Part shown: positions 44,845-54,765 of the stretch, piece by piece
How positions within the stretch are numbered: the stretch's first letter is position 1
Layout of the letters: the number at the start of each line of letters is the position of its first letter
Assembly: GCA_017979445.1 (NCBI GenBank)
Contig: CM030717.1
Location: 18,277,288 to 18,341,287 of the forward strand
DNA from: Akebia trifoliata
Taxonomy: Eukaryota > Streptophyta > Magnoliopsida > Ranunculales > Lardizabalaceae
Length of the DNA: 64,000 nt
Direction of reading: 5' to 3'
Position numbers and translations under genes: made by a program
The notes under the pieces: model-generated
The model's input: the letters and a program-made list of their open reading frames with translations, nothing else
Told to the model about the DNA's origin: nothing
The model's database searches: none

Positions 44845-46577
44845 TGAAAGCGCCCTCGATCCGCGGGGTGCGCGGATCCGCTTTTGACCCTTGAGGTTTG
44901 GGAGTCGCCACCTAGTTATTACGGTCTAGGAACCAAACTGACTCTAAAAAAGGCAAACATTACTAATCTACGAAAGAAAAAAAAGGTCCGGGGATCACGT
45001 TACGGGGTTGGAAGGTGTTAGGTACCAACCCCGCCTAACCAAAGTCGATTTCTACTAATTTCCCAAATAAATTACTTTGCTAAAAACCTAGATAATAAAA
45101 AAACATTTTAAGAAATTATACCTTTCCGAAGACAACTTTATTGTTGCCTCAGATCTGATTGAGTAACTCCTTGTATAGTACTCCTCGCTTCGTTTTGCCT
45201 CCTGATCTGATTTCTGATCTTTGAGGCAAGGTATCTTTTTCTTAGATCTGGATTTTTCAAAAATTTTCTATAGATTTTGAGGTATTTTTGAAGGACTTCT
45301 AGGTGTTTTTCAAACTAAAATCGAAGTATGGGTGTTAGGTAAGGAGTTGGGGCTCCAAAACTAGGGTTTATGGGAGGCAAGGGAGACTTTTTGACCTACT
45401 TCTCTTATGGTTTATGATTTGATACGAAAATAAGATTTGAGGACCTCTATCTATAGATTTTTTTAAGGGTTGATTTAGATAGAATTAGTGTTTGATTGTA
45501 ATTCTTTTAGTTAGAGTTGTATTTTAGTTAGAACTGTTTTAGGTAGAGTTGTATTTTAATTAGAATTATTTTAGGTAGAGTTATATTTTAGTTAAAATTC
45601 TTTTAGATAGAGTTGTTATTTAATTGGAACTCTATTAGGGTTTTAACTTTTGGTCTTATTTGATTGACTTTAAGATTTTGACTTTAATCTTAATTGATTG
45701 ACTTTAATATCTTGACTTTAGTCTTACTTAATTGACTTTAGTCTTACTTGATTGACTTTAATACCTTGAATTTAGTCTTGCTTGATTGACTTTAATTTTT
45801 TTGGAGAACCCCCCTCTATTATATCTTTAATTCTTTGAACCCCCAAATGGAGGGGTCCTTAAAGAAATATCTTGCGAACCCTCAACAATTTTGTCGGAAA
45901 GCCTGATTGATTAATTTTTTTAGTTCAAAATTTTAAATTAATTTCATTAATGTTTCACTTTAATTATTTAATATTTTATTTATTAATTTTAAAATTTTTA
46001 ATTATGAAAATTATGAAATTACCGTTTTGCCCCTCGAGAAGACTTTTCGCGTTTTAAATCAGTTTTTAATGTTCTAAGATGTTTTAGAATCGATTTTTCG
46101 TAAGGAATTAAATGAAAATATTGGTTTGTGTCATTTATAAAGTTTTTTGTGTGAAATGATTGTGAACTTTATGAGGGGTATTTTCATAATTTTGTCAAAT
46201 TCTGTTAAAATTGGCGAAATGATTTATTTGATTTCGATTTATTGTTTTATGTGTTTGAATGAGTTTTTCTAATCGTAACGTAAGCTCTAGGGATATTTTG
46301 ATGTTAGGGTTATTTTGGTAATTTGGTCATTTTTAGTGATTTTTATCGTGAAGCTTCTTTTTGGTCTGCAAGATGATGATTTCTATGTTTTTGGGGTCGT
46401 ATTTTCCTAGCGTAGCATGGTTTCTAAAATTTTGTCAGTTCGAGATACCTCATCCGGATTTCTAAAACATATCTGGTAACAAAATAACATAATGGAAATA
46501 ACATCCATCATTGGGAATCATTGCGATTGGGTTGACGAGTTGATTAATCAGGCGGATGTAAAAATGGGGTGTCTACA
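44845..46577 (-). repeat. Ogre minus-element 5' LTR
   Basis: 1733 bp. On the plus strand it runs from TGAAAGCGCCC to GTGTCTACA. Longer than its partner at 31865 because of an extra copy of gactttagtcttacttgatt-type repeats near 45690-45760. Flanked on the left by a primer site and on the right by a polypurine-type stretch. Confidence 0.9.
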
Positions 46578-46593
46578 GATGCCCCTCTTTGGT
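46578..46593 (-). other. polypurine tract on the wrong side of a 5' LTR
   Basis: gatgcccctctttggt, the same sequence that lies inside the 3' LTR at 33542-33557. It shows that the LTR at 44845-46577 was also the 3' LTR of a further minus-strand copy whose interior is gone. RT-RNase H coding sequence of the plus element begins immediately after it. Confidence 0.75.
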
Positions 46594-47153
46594 AGAATGA
46601 ACCAACAGTTTGGAATGAACAATGTCAAAAGGCTTTCGATCAAGTAAAGGAATATCTCTTGAACCTACCTATTTTGGTTCCATCTATACCAGGTGAACCA
46701 CTTCTTCTTTATCTGTCAGTCACAAAAGAAGGTATGGGATGCATGCTTGCACAGTATGACAAAGATAATCACAAAGAAATGGCTATCTACTATATGAGCA
46801 AAAAAATGTTAGAGTATGAACGAAAGTGTTCAGCCCTCGAAAAAACTTATTTGGCACTGGTATGGGCTACTTAGAGACTTCGGCACTACATGCTATCTCA
46901 TTCAGTTATCTTGTTATCTTGGATGGATCCTCTCAAATATCTCTTCGAAAAATCGACACTGACAGAGAGAATCGCACGATGGCTGTTGTTGTTATCAGAA
47001 TTTGACATCATGCATGTTACGCATAAATCTATCAAAGGGAGAGTTGTGGCAGAATACTTGGCAGATCATCTAGTGGTAGAAGGAATATGGCCTATTGATC
47101 AGTTCCCAGATGAAAAGATCTTGCATGCTGAAGAAAAGCTGCAGAATCAAACA
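46594..47153 (+). pseudogene. Ogre RT C-terminal end and first RNase H
   Basis: One frame from the junction (PTVWNEQCQKAFDQVKEYLL) through EPLLLYLSVTKEGMGCMLAQ and KCSALEKTYLALVWAT to SEFDIMHVTHKSIKGRVVAEYLADH, with a stop near 46872 and a TGA at 47154-47156. It begins in the RT connection, so fingers, palm and the YxDD active site are absent. The position of the first RNase H Asp reads YLSVTK, without Asp, as often in the first RNase H of Tat elements. Confidence 0.85.
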
Positions 47154-47156
47154 TGA

Positions 47157-47680
47157 CAGTTATTCTTTGATGGAGCCGCTAATCAGAATGGGTATGGGAT
47201 AGGGGTAGTTCTATTTTCTTATGAAGGATGCCACATTTCGATCGCTATTAAGTTGGCCTTTTCTAACACCAATAATATAGCCGAATATGAGGCATGCATC
47301 GCTGGGCTTGAAGCTGCTTTGAATTTGGGCATTACTAAAATTGAAGTATTCAGGGATTCAGCCTTGGCCATACATTAGTCGTTAGAAGAATGGAAGATTA
47401 GGGATGAAAAGTTGAACCCTTATCATGAGTATCTGTTAAACTTAGTGAGTAAGTTTAAAGCTATCTTGTTCTAGCACCTGTCAAGGGAAGATAATAGATT
47501 TGCTGACGCTTTAGCCACTCTCTCTTCAATGATTTATCTGCCCCCTGGTATGGAGTTGAGGCCTATCACTATCAAAGTCAAGGATAAACCTGCATATTGC
47601 TATCAGATCAACATTGCTACTCGATTACCTGATGGAAAGTCATGGTATATAGATGTCAAAAGAGTATTGGAAAAGTAAGA
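47157..47680 (+). pseudogene. second (archaeal-type) RNase H of the Ogre element
   Basis: Continues in the same frame after a TGA. QLFFDGAANQNGYGIGVVL carries the first Asp, NNIAEYEACIAGLEAAL the Glu, FRDSALAI the second Asp, and SREDNRFADALATLS the last Asp, a full D-E-D-D set. A second RNase H of this type between the first RNase H and integrase is diagnostic for Ogre/Tat elements. In-frame TAG codons at about 47378 and 47474 inactivate it. Confidence 0.87.
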
Positions 47681-48930
47681 AATTCTTGAAAGAAGTATCG
47701 AGGAAAGAACGACAAACCCTACTAAGATTAGCATCTCAATTCATCCTGTGCGTAGAAAGTTTATACAAAAGGTCTTATGATAGGATTCATTTATCATGTT
47801 TTGATGAAGATCAAGCTAAATAGATAATGGTTGAACTACATTCAGGGGATTGTAGTCCTCACATGAGTGGGAAAATGTTAGCCAAGAAAATTATGAGACA
47901 AGGGTATTATTGGCCCACGAAGGAAACATATTGTCATCACATGGTCAAGACCTGCCACAAATGCCAAATACATGCAAATCTCATGTATGTTCCACCTTCC
48001 AAATTAGTTGGTTTGACTTCACCGTGGCCATTTTCAGTTTTCAGAATTGACATCATTGGTAAAATATCACCAAAGGCGTCAAATGGGCATGAATAAATTC
48101 TAGTTGCTATAGATTATTTTACTAGAGTGGGTCGAAGCCGCCTCTTATGTTGTCCTCATTGCATCTCCAGTTGCAAAGTTTATCCAAACATACATCATCA
48201 GTCGATATGGGGTATCTCTGAAACTGATCTCTGATAACGGGTTACATTTTAAAGCCGAAGTTATTGTACTATGTTCAAAATTCAAAATCTCGCACCATAA
48301 ATCATCTCCTTATCGTCCTCAAACCAATGGAGTAGTTGAAGTGGCCAATACGAATTTGAAGACAATCATCAAGAAAATGTATCAATCTCATCGAGATTGG
48401 TCAGAAAAATTACCATTTGCACTATGGGCATATCGAACTTCAATTTGATCCTCTACTGGAACTACTCCCTACTCCTTAGTGTATGGCATGGAAGCAGTCT
48501 TGCCAGTTGAAATGAAAATCCTATTTCTCAGGTCTTGTTGGAAATTCAGTTGTTAGAAGTAGATTAGGTTCATCAACGGTATGAAGAATTAAATCTGATC
48601 GAAGAAAAATGACTAAGAGTTTTGTACCACGTGCAGGCTTATCAAAGAAGAGTCGTCCGTGCATTTGACAAATAGATCAAGGCCTGCCACTTACAAGTTA
48701 GGGATTTAATACTTAAGGAGAATCGGGCACCTATCTTTGACCCTAGAGAGAAGTTCAAACCAAATTGGGGAGGTCCGTTCATCATTAAAGAAATATTACC
48801 GGGAAAAGCTGTCAGACTTCAAGACCATGATGGAAATGAATTTCCAGAACCAACCAACCTTTACCAAATCAAATGGTACTATATTTAAGGAGGCTATCTT
48901 TGGTCGAATCAATTATCTTGTTACCTAGTT
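47681..48930 (+). pseudogene. Ogre integrase, frameshifted
   Basis: 47827-48096 encodes the His/His/Cys/Cys zinc domain (HSGDCSPHMSG, then CHHMVKTCHKCQIH) and the start of the core. The core continues in other frames with the first Asp near 48105 (VAIDYF), the second near 48233 (ISDNG) and the Glu near 48336 (NGVVEVANTNLK), so the D,D,E set can be recognised. A one-base shift near 48124 and a TGA near 48448 break it. The C-terminal part runs to about 48930. Would insert the cDNA in a functional element. Confidence 0.85.
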
Positions 48931-50450
48931 TAATATATCTTTTCTTAACCCCTTTGTAGCCTTTTTCAAATGAAAAATATCTTTTTCGTTCTCAACTTGA
49001 TCACCCAACCTAGCGGAGGGAAAAATTCGAACTACATTTTTGGTATGATCCCAAAAGTCAGGGGTACGTAGGCAACCTGAGAAGTTATTTTAGGCCCGAC
49101 CACATCAAAATAAAAAAATAATTTTCCCCCACAAATAAAATTCAAAAAAGAAATATTATCAAAATGGGGAAGAAAATTCAAAGAAAAAGAGAAAATTTAG
49201 GAGAGAATGCCACACAAGGGGCATTAGGGTTTTTGAGCCTCAAAATTCATTTTTTTATGCCTAGTCCTAAGCTTACCCATGAAAGTCCTCCTAAATACCG
49301 TATGAAAAAGTCAAGGAAGGTAGTAAATCATTATCAAGCAGTAACTCTAGAAGTTCAAAAGGGAAGAAAAGGAAATAGGGCCTGCTAGGTTGAAAAATCG
49401 AAAGGGCGACTTAGGCAAAAATTAAAGCAAGCTCGTAAGGTTGAAAATTTGATAGGACGGTCTTGACAACAATAAAAAAAGAAACTCATTAGATCAAAAA
49501 CTTGAAAAGGCGATTTAGACAAAAGCTAGAGCATGCTCACTAGTTTGAAAAACTGAAAGGACAATCTAGGCAAAAGTTAGAGCAACAAAGAAAAATAGAA
49601 GAAAATCTCCATAGTGTTGAAAAGCTAAATAGTAGTTCGAGCCGAAACATGAGAAGTCTGAATAATCAAGTTTCAGTACCTAGATTAAACCAAGCAAAGA
49701 CTTAGAAGTCATGAGCATCATCTACGATTGATCTGAAAATTTTTTACTTCTCCAAGTGAACCAAGAGAGAAAATGGTAGATTCTACTATAAATCTCGAAA
49801 TGAAATATTTTGTTTTCTTGAGCCTGACTCAAAATCTTCAATATAAAAAGTCAAAATTAAAAGTTTAATATTTATTGCGCTTGTGGTAATCAAATATTTC
49901 AAACTTTCATACAAGGGGCACTTTTTTTCTTTTGTGATATGTAGTTTCCCCCTTATACTAGGGGAATTTTTTTTTACGAGATGTGTCTAATACAATGTTT
50001 CTTGTCAAACTAGACGCATTTTGTTATCAAAATTGATCAATATTAATCCTAAAAGATAATGGGAACCCCAAATTTAAGGTTAACCTCTTGATAGAATTTT
50101 TTTTTAGGTTCAAAAGAAGTTAAAATTCTTAAAACTTTGAAAGACTTTGAGGTTTAAACAGAAACATTTCTGATCTCATATTTGGTTTTGCCAATTACCT
50201 TTTCACCTAGAATAGGAGATAGGGCATTCTATTCTTTTCAAGATTTAATGATTCTTTTCCCGATCTATTCATTTCCAGATTCAATCATTCTTTCCCAGAT
50301 CTATTCATTCCCAGATTCAATCATTCTTTTCCAGATTCATTTTCAATCATTCTTTTCCAGATCTATTCATTTCCAGATTCAATCATTTTTTCCAGATTCA
50401 TTTTTAATCATTTTTTCCCAGATTCATTCATTCCTTTCCAGTTTTACTCA
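48931..50450 (+). other. 3' region of the plus element, before the 34-bp array
   Basis: Noncoding, matching 34693-35550 and 38934-39490 of the minus element in inverted orientation. A region of tandem-like cagattcaatcattcttttc repeats lies at 50250-50440. No gene; frames at 49164-49388 and 50182-50559 come from repeat sequence. Confidence 0.75.
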
Positions 50451-50658
50451 GTCCCGAGGGTTTTCTCAGAATTATGCCCAGATGCCGCCGATGGTTTTCT
50501 CAGAATTATGCTCAGATACCGCCGATGATTTTCTCGAAATTATGCTTAGATACCACTGAAGGTTTTCTCAGAATTATGCTTAGATGCTGTCGAGGGTTTT
50601 CTTAGAATTAGGTTTAGATGCCGTCGAGGGTTTTTTTGGAATTATGCTCACATACCGT
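50451..50658 (+). repeat. 34-bp array of the plus element, first part
   Basis: About six copies of the same 34-bp unit as at 33901-34692, here on the opposite strand (ttttctcagaattatgctca then gatgccgccgagg). Degenerate; split by the solo LTR that follows. Confidence 0.85.
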
Positions 50659-52342
50659 TGTAGACACCCTATTTTTGCACTTGCCTGATTAATCAACTCG
50701 TCAACCCGATCGCAACGGTTCCCAATGATGGATGATTATTCCAACGCTTTATTTTGTTACCAGATATGTTTCAGAAATCCGGATAAGGTATCTTGAACTG
50801 AAAAAACTGTAGAAACCACGTTACGCTAGAAAAATATAATCCCAAAAACATAGAAATCATCATCCTGCAAACAAAAAGAAGCTTTACGATAAAAATCACT
50901 AAAAAATGACTAAATTACCAAAATACCCTAATCTTAAAATATCCCTAGAGCTTACATTATACTGAGGAAAATCCTTCTGAACATATAAAATAAAAAATCA
51001 AAATCAAATAAATCATTTCACCAATTTTCACAGAATTTAACAAAATTACGAAAATGCCCCTTATAAAGTTCACGACCATTTCACACAAAAAATTCATAAA
51101 TGACACAAACCAATATTTCCATTGAATTCCTTACAAAAAATTGATTCTAAAACGTCCTAGAATATCAAAAATTGACTTAAAAAGCGAAAAGTCCTTTCCG
51201 AGGGTAAAACGATAATTTCACAATTTTTATAATTAAAATTTTTCAAATTAATATATAAAATATTAAATAATTAAAGTGAAACATTAATGAAATTAATTTA
51301 AAATTTTGAACCAAACAAATCAATCAATTAGGCTCTCAGGCAAAATTGTTGAGGGTTGCCAAGATATTTCTTCAAGGACCCCTCCATTTGGGGGTCCAAA
51401 GAATTAAAGATATAATAGAGGGGGGTTATCCAAAAAGTTAAAGTCAATCAAGTAAGACTAAAGTCAAAATTAAAGTCAATTAAGTAAGACTGTAGTCAAG
51501 ATATTAAAGTCAAAATATTAAAATCATTCAAATAAGACCAAAAGTCAAAACCCTAATAGAGTTCTAATTAAATAATAACTCTATTTAATAGAATTCTAAT
51601 TAAAATATAACTCTACCTAAAACAATTCTAATTAAAATACAACTCTACTTAAAATAATTCTAACTAAAATACAATTGTAACTAAAAGAATTCTAATTAAA
51701 CACTAATTCTATCTAAATCAACCCTTAAAAAAATCTATAAATAGGGGTCCTCACACCCTATTTTCGTATTAAATCATAAACCCTAAGAGAAGTAGGTCAA
51801 AAAACCTCCCTAGCCTCCTATAAACCCTAATTTTGAAGCCCCAACTCCTTACCTAACACGCATACCTCGATTTTAGCTTGAAAAACACTTAGAAGCCCTT
51901 CAAAAACACCCCAAAATCCATAATAAATTCGAAGAATCCAGATCCAAGAAAGAGTTACCTTGCTTCGGAGATCAAAAATTAGATCCGGAGACAAAACAAA
52001 GCAAGGAGTACGTACAAGGAGCAGTTTTTGTCAGATCTGAGGGAATAAGATATTTGCGTATCGAAGGTAAAATTTTTGTTATTTTTCTTATCTAGGTTTT
52101 TTTGTTAGCAATGTAGTCTTATTTGGGATAAGTAGAGACCGGCATTGGCTGGGCGGGGTTGGTGCCTAACACCTTTCAACCCCGTAACGTGATCCCCGGA
52201 CCCGTATTTTTCTTTCGTAGATTAGTTTATTTGCCTTTTAGAGTCAAAGTTAGGTTTCTAGATCGTAATAACTAGGTGGTGACTCCCAAACCTCAAGGGT
52301 CAAAAAAGGATCCGCGCACCCTGCGGATCGAGGGCTCTTTCA
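50659..52342 (+). mobile_element. Ogre-type solo LTR, 1684 bp, perfect duplication
   Basis: Starts TGTAGACACCC and ends GGGCTCTTTCA, with no internal region. It is flanked on both sides by ACCGT (50654-50658 and 52343-52347), and the 34-bp array continues across it. TATA box at 51736-51743. By sequence it groups with the minus element's LTRs (31-bp subrepeats) and not with the plus element's LTRs (59-bp subrepeats). A solo LTR results from recombination between the two LTRs of a full element. Confidence 0.95.
51736..51743 (+). promoter_or_regulatory. TATA box of the solo LTR
   Basis: tataaata in aaatctataaataggggtcc, the cleanest copy of the Ogre LTR promoter in the window. Confidence 0.55.
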
Positions 52343-52507
52343 ACCGTCAAGGGTTTTCTCGGAATTATGCTTAGATTTCTCAGAATTATGCTCAATTATG
52401 CTCAAATACCACCGAGGATTTTCTCAAAATTTTGCTCAGATGCAGCCGAGGGTTTTCTTGAAATTATGCTTAAATACTGTCGAGGGTCATCTCGAAATTA
52501 TGCTTAA
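52343..52507 (+). repeat. 34-bp array of the plus element, second part
   Basis: About four degenerate units following the ACCGT duplication. Includes a shortened unit near 52370-52400. Confidence 0.8.
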
Positions 52508-52862
52508 GTTATGACCAGATCATGTTCAATTTTATGCTTAGTTTTATGCTCAGATTTTACTTAATTTATGCTCAGATCTAGCTTGGACCATCTTTGAGAT
52601 TTATCTCAGATTTCGAGTACACACACTTGCACATTTTTAGTCAAGGAGAATTTTTTTTATTCAAGGATCTGACACTGTCTGTGAGAGCTCACGCTTAAGA
52701 ACCTAACAACTTTTTAGTTCGATGAGAGTTTTACCCTCAAAGATCTGAACGCCCCGACGAATTACTAAATCAGGTTGTAAAATGAACTGTCACTAGTTTT
52801 GGCATACAAATATCATACTATCTACCAAAATAGATTTGCTATCTAGTTTTCTTCAACCTTTT
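52508..52862 (+). other. 3' noncoding tail of the plus element
   Basis: Inverted counterpart of 33558-33900. No gene. Confidence 0.75.
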
Positions 52863-52878
52863 ACCAAAGAGGGGCATC
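52863..52878 (+). other. polypurine tract of the plus element
   Basis: accaaagaggggcatc directly before the 3' LTR start TGTAGACACC. Confidence 0.85.
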
Positions 52879-54476
52879 TGTAGACACCCCATTTTTGTAC
52901 TTGTCTGATTAATCAACTCGTCAACCCGATTGCGACGGTTCCTAATGATGGACAATATTCCAATGCTCTACTTTGTTGCTAAACGTGCTTCATAAATTTA
53001 GATGAGGTATCTCAAACTAACAAACTTGTAGAAATCACGCTACGCTAGAAAAATATAATCCCAAAAAACATATAAATCATCATTTCACAAATAACAAGAG
53101 CTTTACGATAAAAATCACAAAAAAATGACCAAATTTCCAAAATACCCCTAACATCAAAACATCCTCAGATCCCCTTATGCTTAGCTTCGAACACATAAAA
53201 CAATAAATCGAAATCAAATAAATCATTTCGTCAATTTTTGGCAAATTCGACAAAATTATGAAAATGCCCCTCATAGGGTTCGCAATCATTTCATGTCAAA
53301 AAATTTGTAAATGACACAAACCAATAATCCCATTGAATTTCTTACGAAAAATCGATTCCAAAATATCTCGGAACGTCGAAAATCGACTTGAAAGGCAAAA
53401 GTTCTCTTTGGGGGCAAAACGATAATTTTCTAATTTTAAAAATTTTATATTTCAAAATTAATAAATAAAACATTAATTAACGTAAAGAGAAATCCTACTT
53501 AAAACTCTAATTTAAAAAGACCATGTCAATCTCATAAGACTTAAGTCAAAACCCTATTTAAAACTCTAATTTAAAGAAACCAAGTCAATCTCATAAGACG
53601 TAAGTCAAAATCCTAATTAAAACGCTAATTTAAAAAAAATAAGTCAACCTCATAAGACATAAGTCAAAACCCTAATTAAACCCTAAAATCAAAGAAATCA
53701 AGTTAATCTCATAAGACTTAAGTCAAAACCCTAATTAAAACCCTAATCTAAAAAGATCAAGTCAATATCATAAGACTAAAGTCAAAATCCTAATTTATCT
53801 TATCTAAATGAAACCTAATCAAACCCTAATTTTTCCCAAAAAAACTCTATAAATAGAGAGCCTCCACAACCTAATTTCGTAGGTCAAAGAAAATCCTAGA
53901 AAAAATTACTTAAAAGGCCTCTCTAACCTTCCTAAAACCCTGATTTTGAAGCCCTAATCCCTTATATATCATCCAAACCCTAGTTTTTGTTCACAAACAC
54001 CCAGAAACCCTCCATAAAATACCCAGAAATTCATAAAAAAATTTAGGAAACACTCAGATCTATGAAGGAGGCACTTCATCTTGGAGATCTGAAGCGGATC
54101 CAGTGATAGAAACGAAGCGAGGAATATCTTACGAAGAACCATTCCACCAGTTCTGAGGGAACAACTTATTGCGATTGTATAGGTATATTTTTCTTTTATT
54201 TTTTTTATTATTTGTTTTATTTATTTATTTTAGATTTTTTTAGCAATGTAATCTTCTTGGAAAATAGTAGAGACCGACTTTTGCCAGGCGGGGTTGGTGC
54301 CTAACATCTTCCAATCCCGTAACGTGATCTCCGGACTTAGTTTTTTTTTGTAGATTAGTTATTTTTATCCATCTTGAGTCAATGCTCAGTTTCTGGATCG
54401 TAATAACTAGGTGGCGACTCTCAAACCTCAAAGTCAAAAGCAAATCCGCAAACCTCACGGATCCAGGACGTTTTTA
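52879..54476 (+). repeat. Ogre plus-element 3' LTR
   Basis: 1598 bp from TGTAGACACCCC to a mutated end (gacgttttta against gggcgctttca in other copies). TATA box at 53848-53855 and 59-bp subrepeats at 53520-53790. Directly followed by the second RNase H-like fragment. Confidence 0.9.
53848..53855 (+). promoter_or_regulatory. TATA box of the plus-element 3' LTR
   Basis: tataaata in actctataaatagagagcc. In a 3' LTR it could drive readout into the flank. Confidence 0.5.
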
Positions 54477-54765
54477 GGAGGATGGGCATCTATGGATGAG
54501 ATGGACACAACAATTATTGAGCTCACAACAATAATTGAGGCGATGAGGTTTGCATACATGAAAACCTTTAAGAAAATAATCAATTCTTCCTATTCTTTAA
54601 ATTTTATCCAAAGTATAAGTAATGAAAGAGAAATTTCTTGAAAGTATATGGAACTTGCTATAGAGGTGCAAAAAAATTCAGAGACTTTTGTAACTTTATT
54701 ATTTGAATTCTTTTGGAGAGAAGCAAACAAGGTTGTCGATTTTCTTGTGAGATTGGAAAAACATA
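54477..54765 (+). pseudogene. second RNase H-like fragment, copy of 861-1145
   Basis: Starts at the Ogre LTR boundary with gatgggcatctatggatgag (54481) and is nearly identical to 861-1145. It codes for WASMDEMDTTIIELTTIIEA up to REANKVVDFLVRLEKHM, with a TGA at 54640-54642 that breaks the frame. It ends at ACATA before a T-family LTR, exactly as in the first copy. The Ogre element thus inserted right at the start of the shared block, so the upstream part is missing here. Confidence 0.65.

Larger units (their letters stand above)
31865..46577 (-). mobile_element. second Ogre-like element, minus strand, internally deleted
   Basis: 5' LTR 44845-46577, primer site 44824-44843, leader to about 41050, a stub of gag (about 40860-40975), the N-terminal end of RT fused to integrase remnants (39500-40640), a repeat-rich 3' region (33558-39490, interrupted by a T solo LTR), polypurine tract 33542-33557 and 3' LTR 31865-33541. 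ORF1, most of gag, protease, RT and both RNase H domains are missing. Flanking bases ACCTC (left) and GATGC (right) do not match, so a clean insertion is not supported. The right LTR is followed by a polypurine-type stretch, which should lie only beside a 3' LTR. Confidence 0.85.
22770..54476 (+). mobile_element. Ogre-like (Tat lineage) retrotransposon, plus strand, interrupted and decayed
   Basis: Parts in order: truncated 5' LTR (22770-23989), primer site (23991-24009), 3.4-kb leader, ORF1 (27391-28476), gag (28790-30471), protease (to about 31440), a linker to 31864, the nested minus-strand element (31865-46577), RT tail plus RNase H (46594-47153), archaeal-type second RNase H (to about 47560), integrase (to about 48930), 3' region with a 34-bp array (interrupted by a solo LTR at 50659-52342), polypurine tract and 3' LTR (52879-54476). 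An ORF before gag and two RNase H domains are hallmarks of Ogre/Tat elements. The 5' and 3' LTRs share a distinctive set of 59-bp subrepeats, which supports pairing them. The RT catalytic core is missing. Confidence 0.88.

Noticed and set aside
31865..46577. Minus Ogre as a simple complete insertion
   Set aside because: No target duplication, a polypurine tract beside the 5' LTR, and missing host-element sequence at the site argue for a more complex event.
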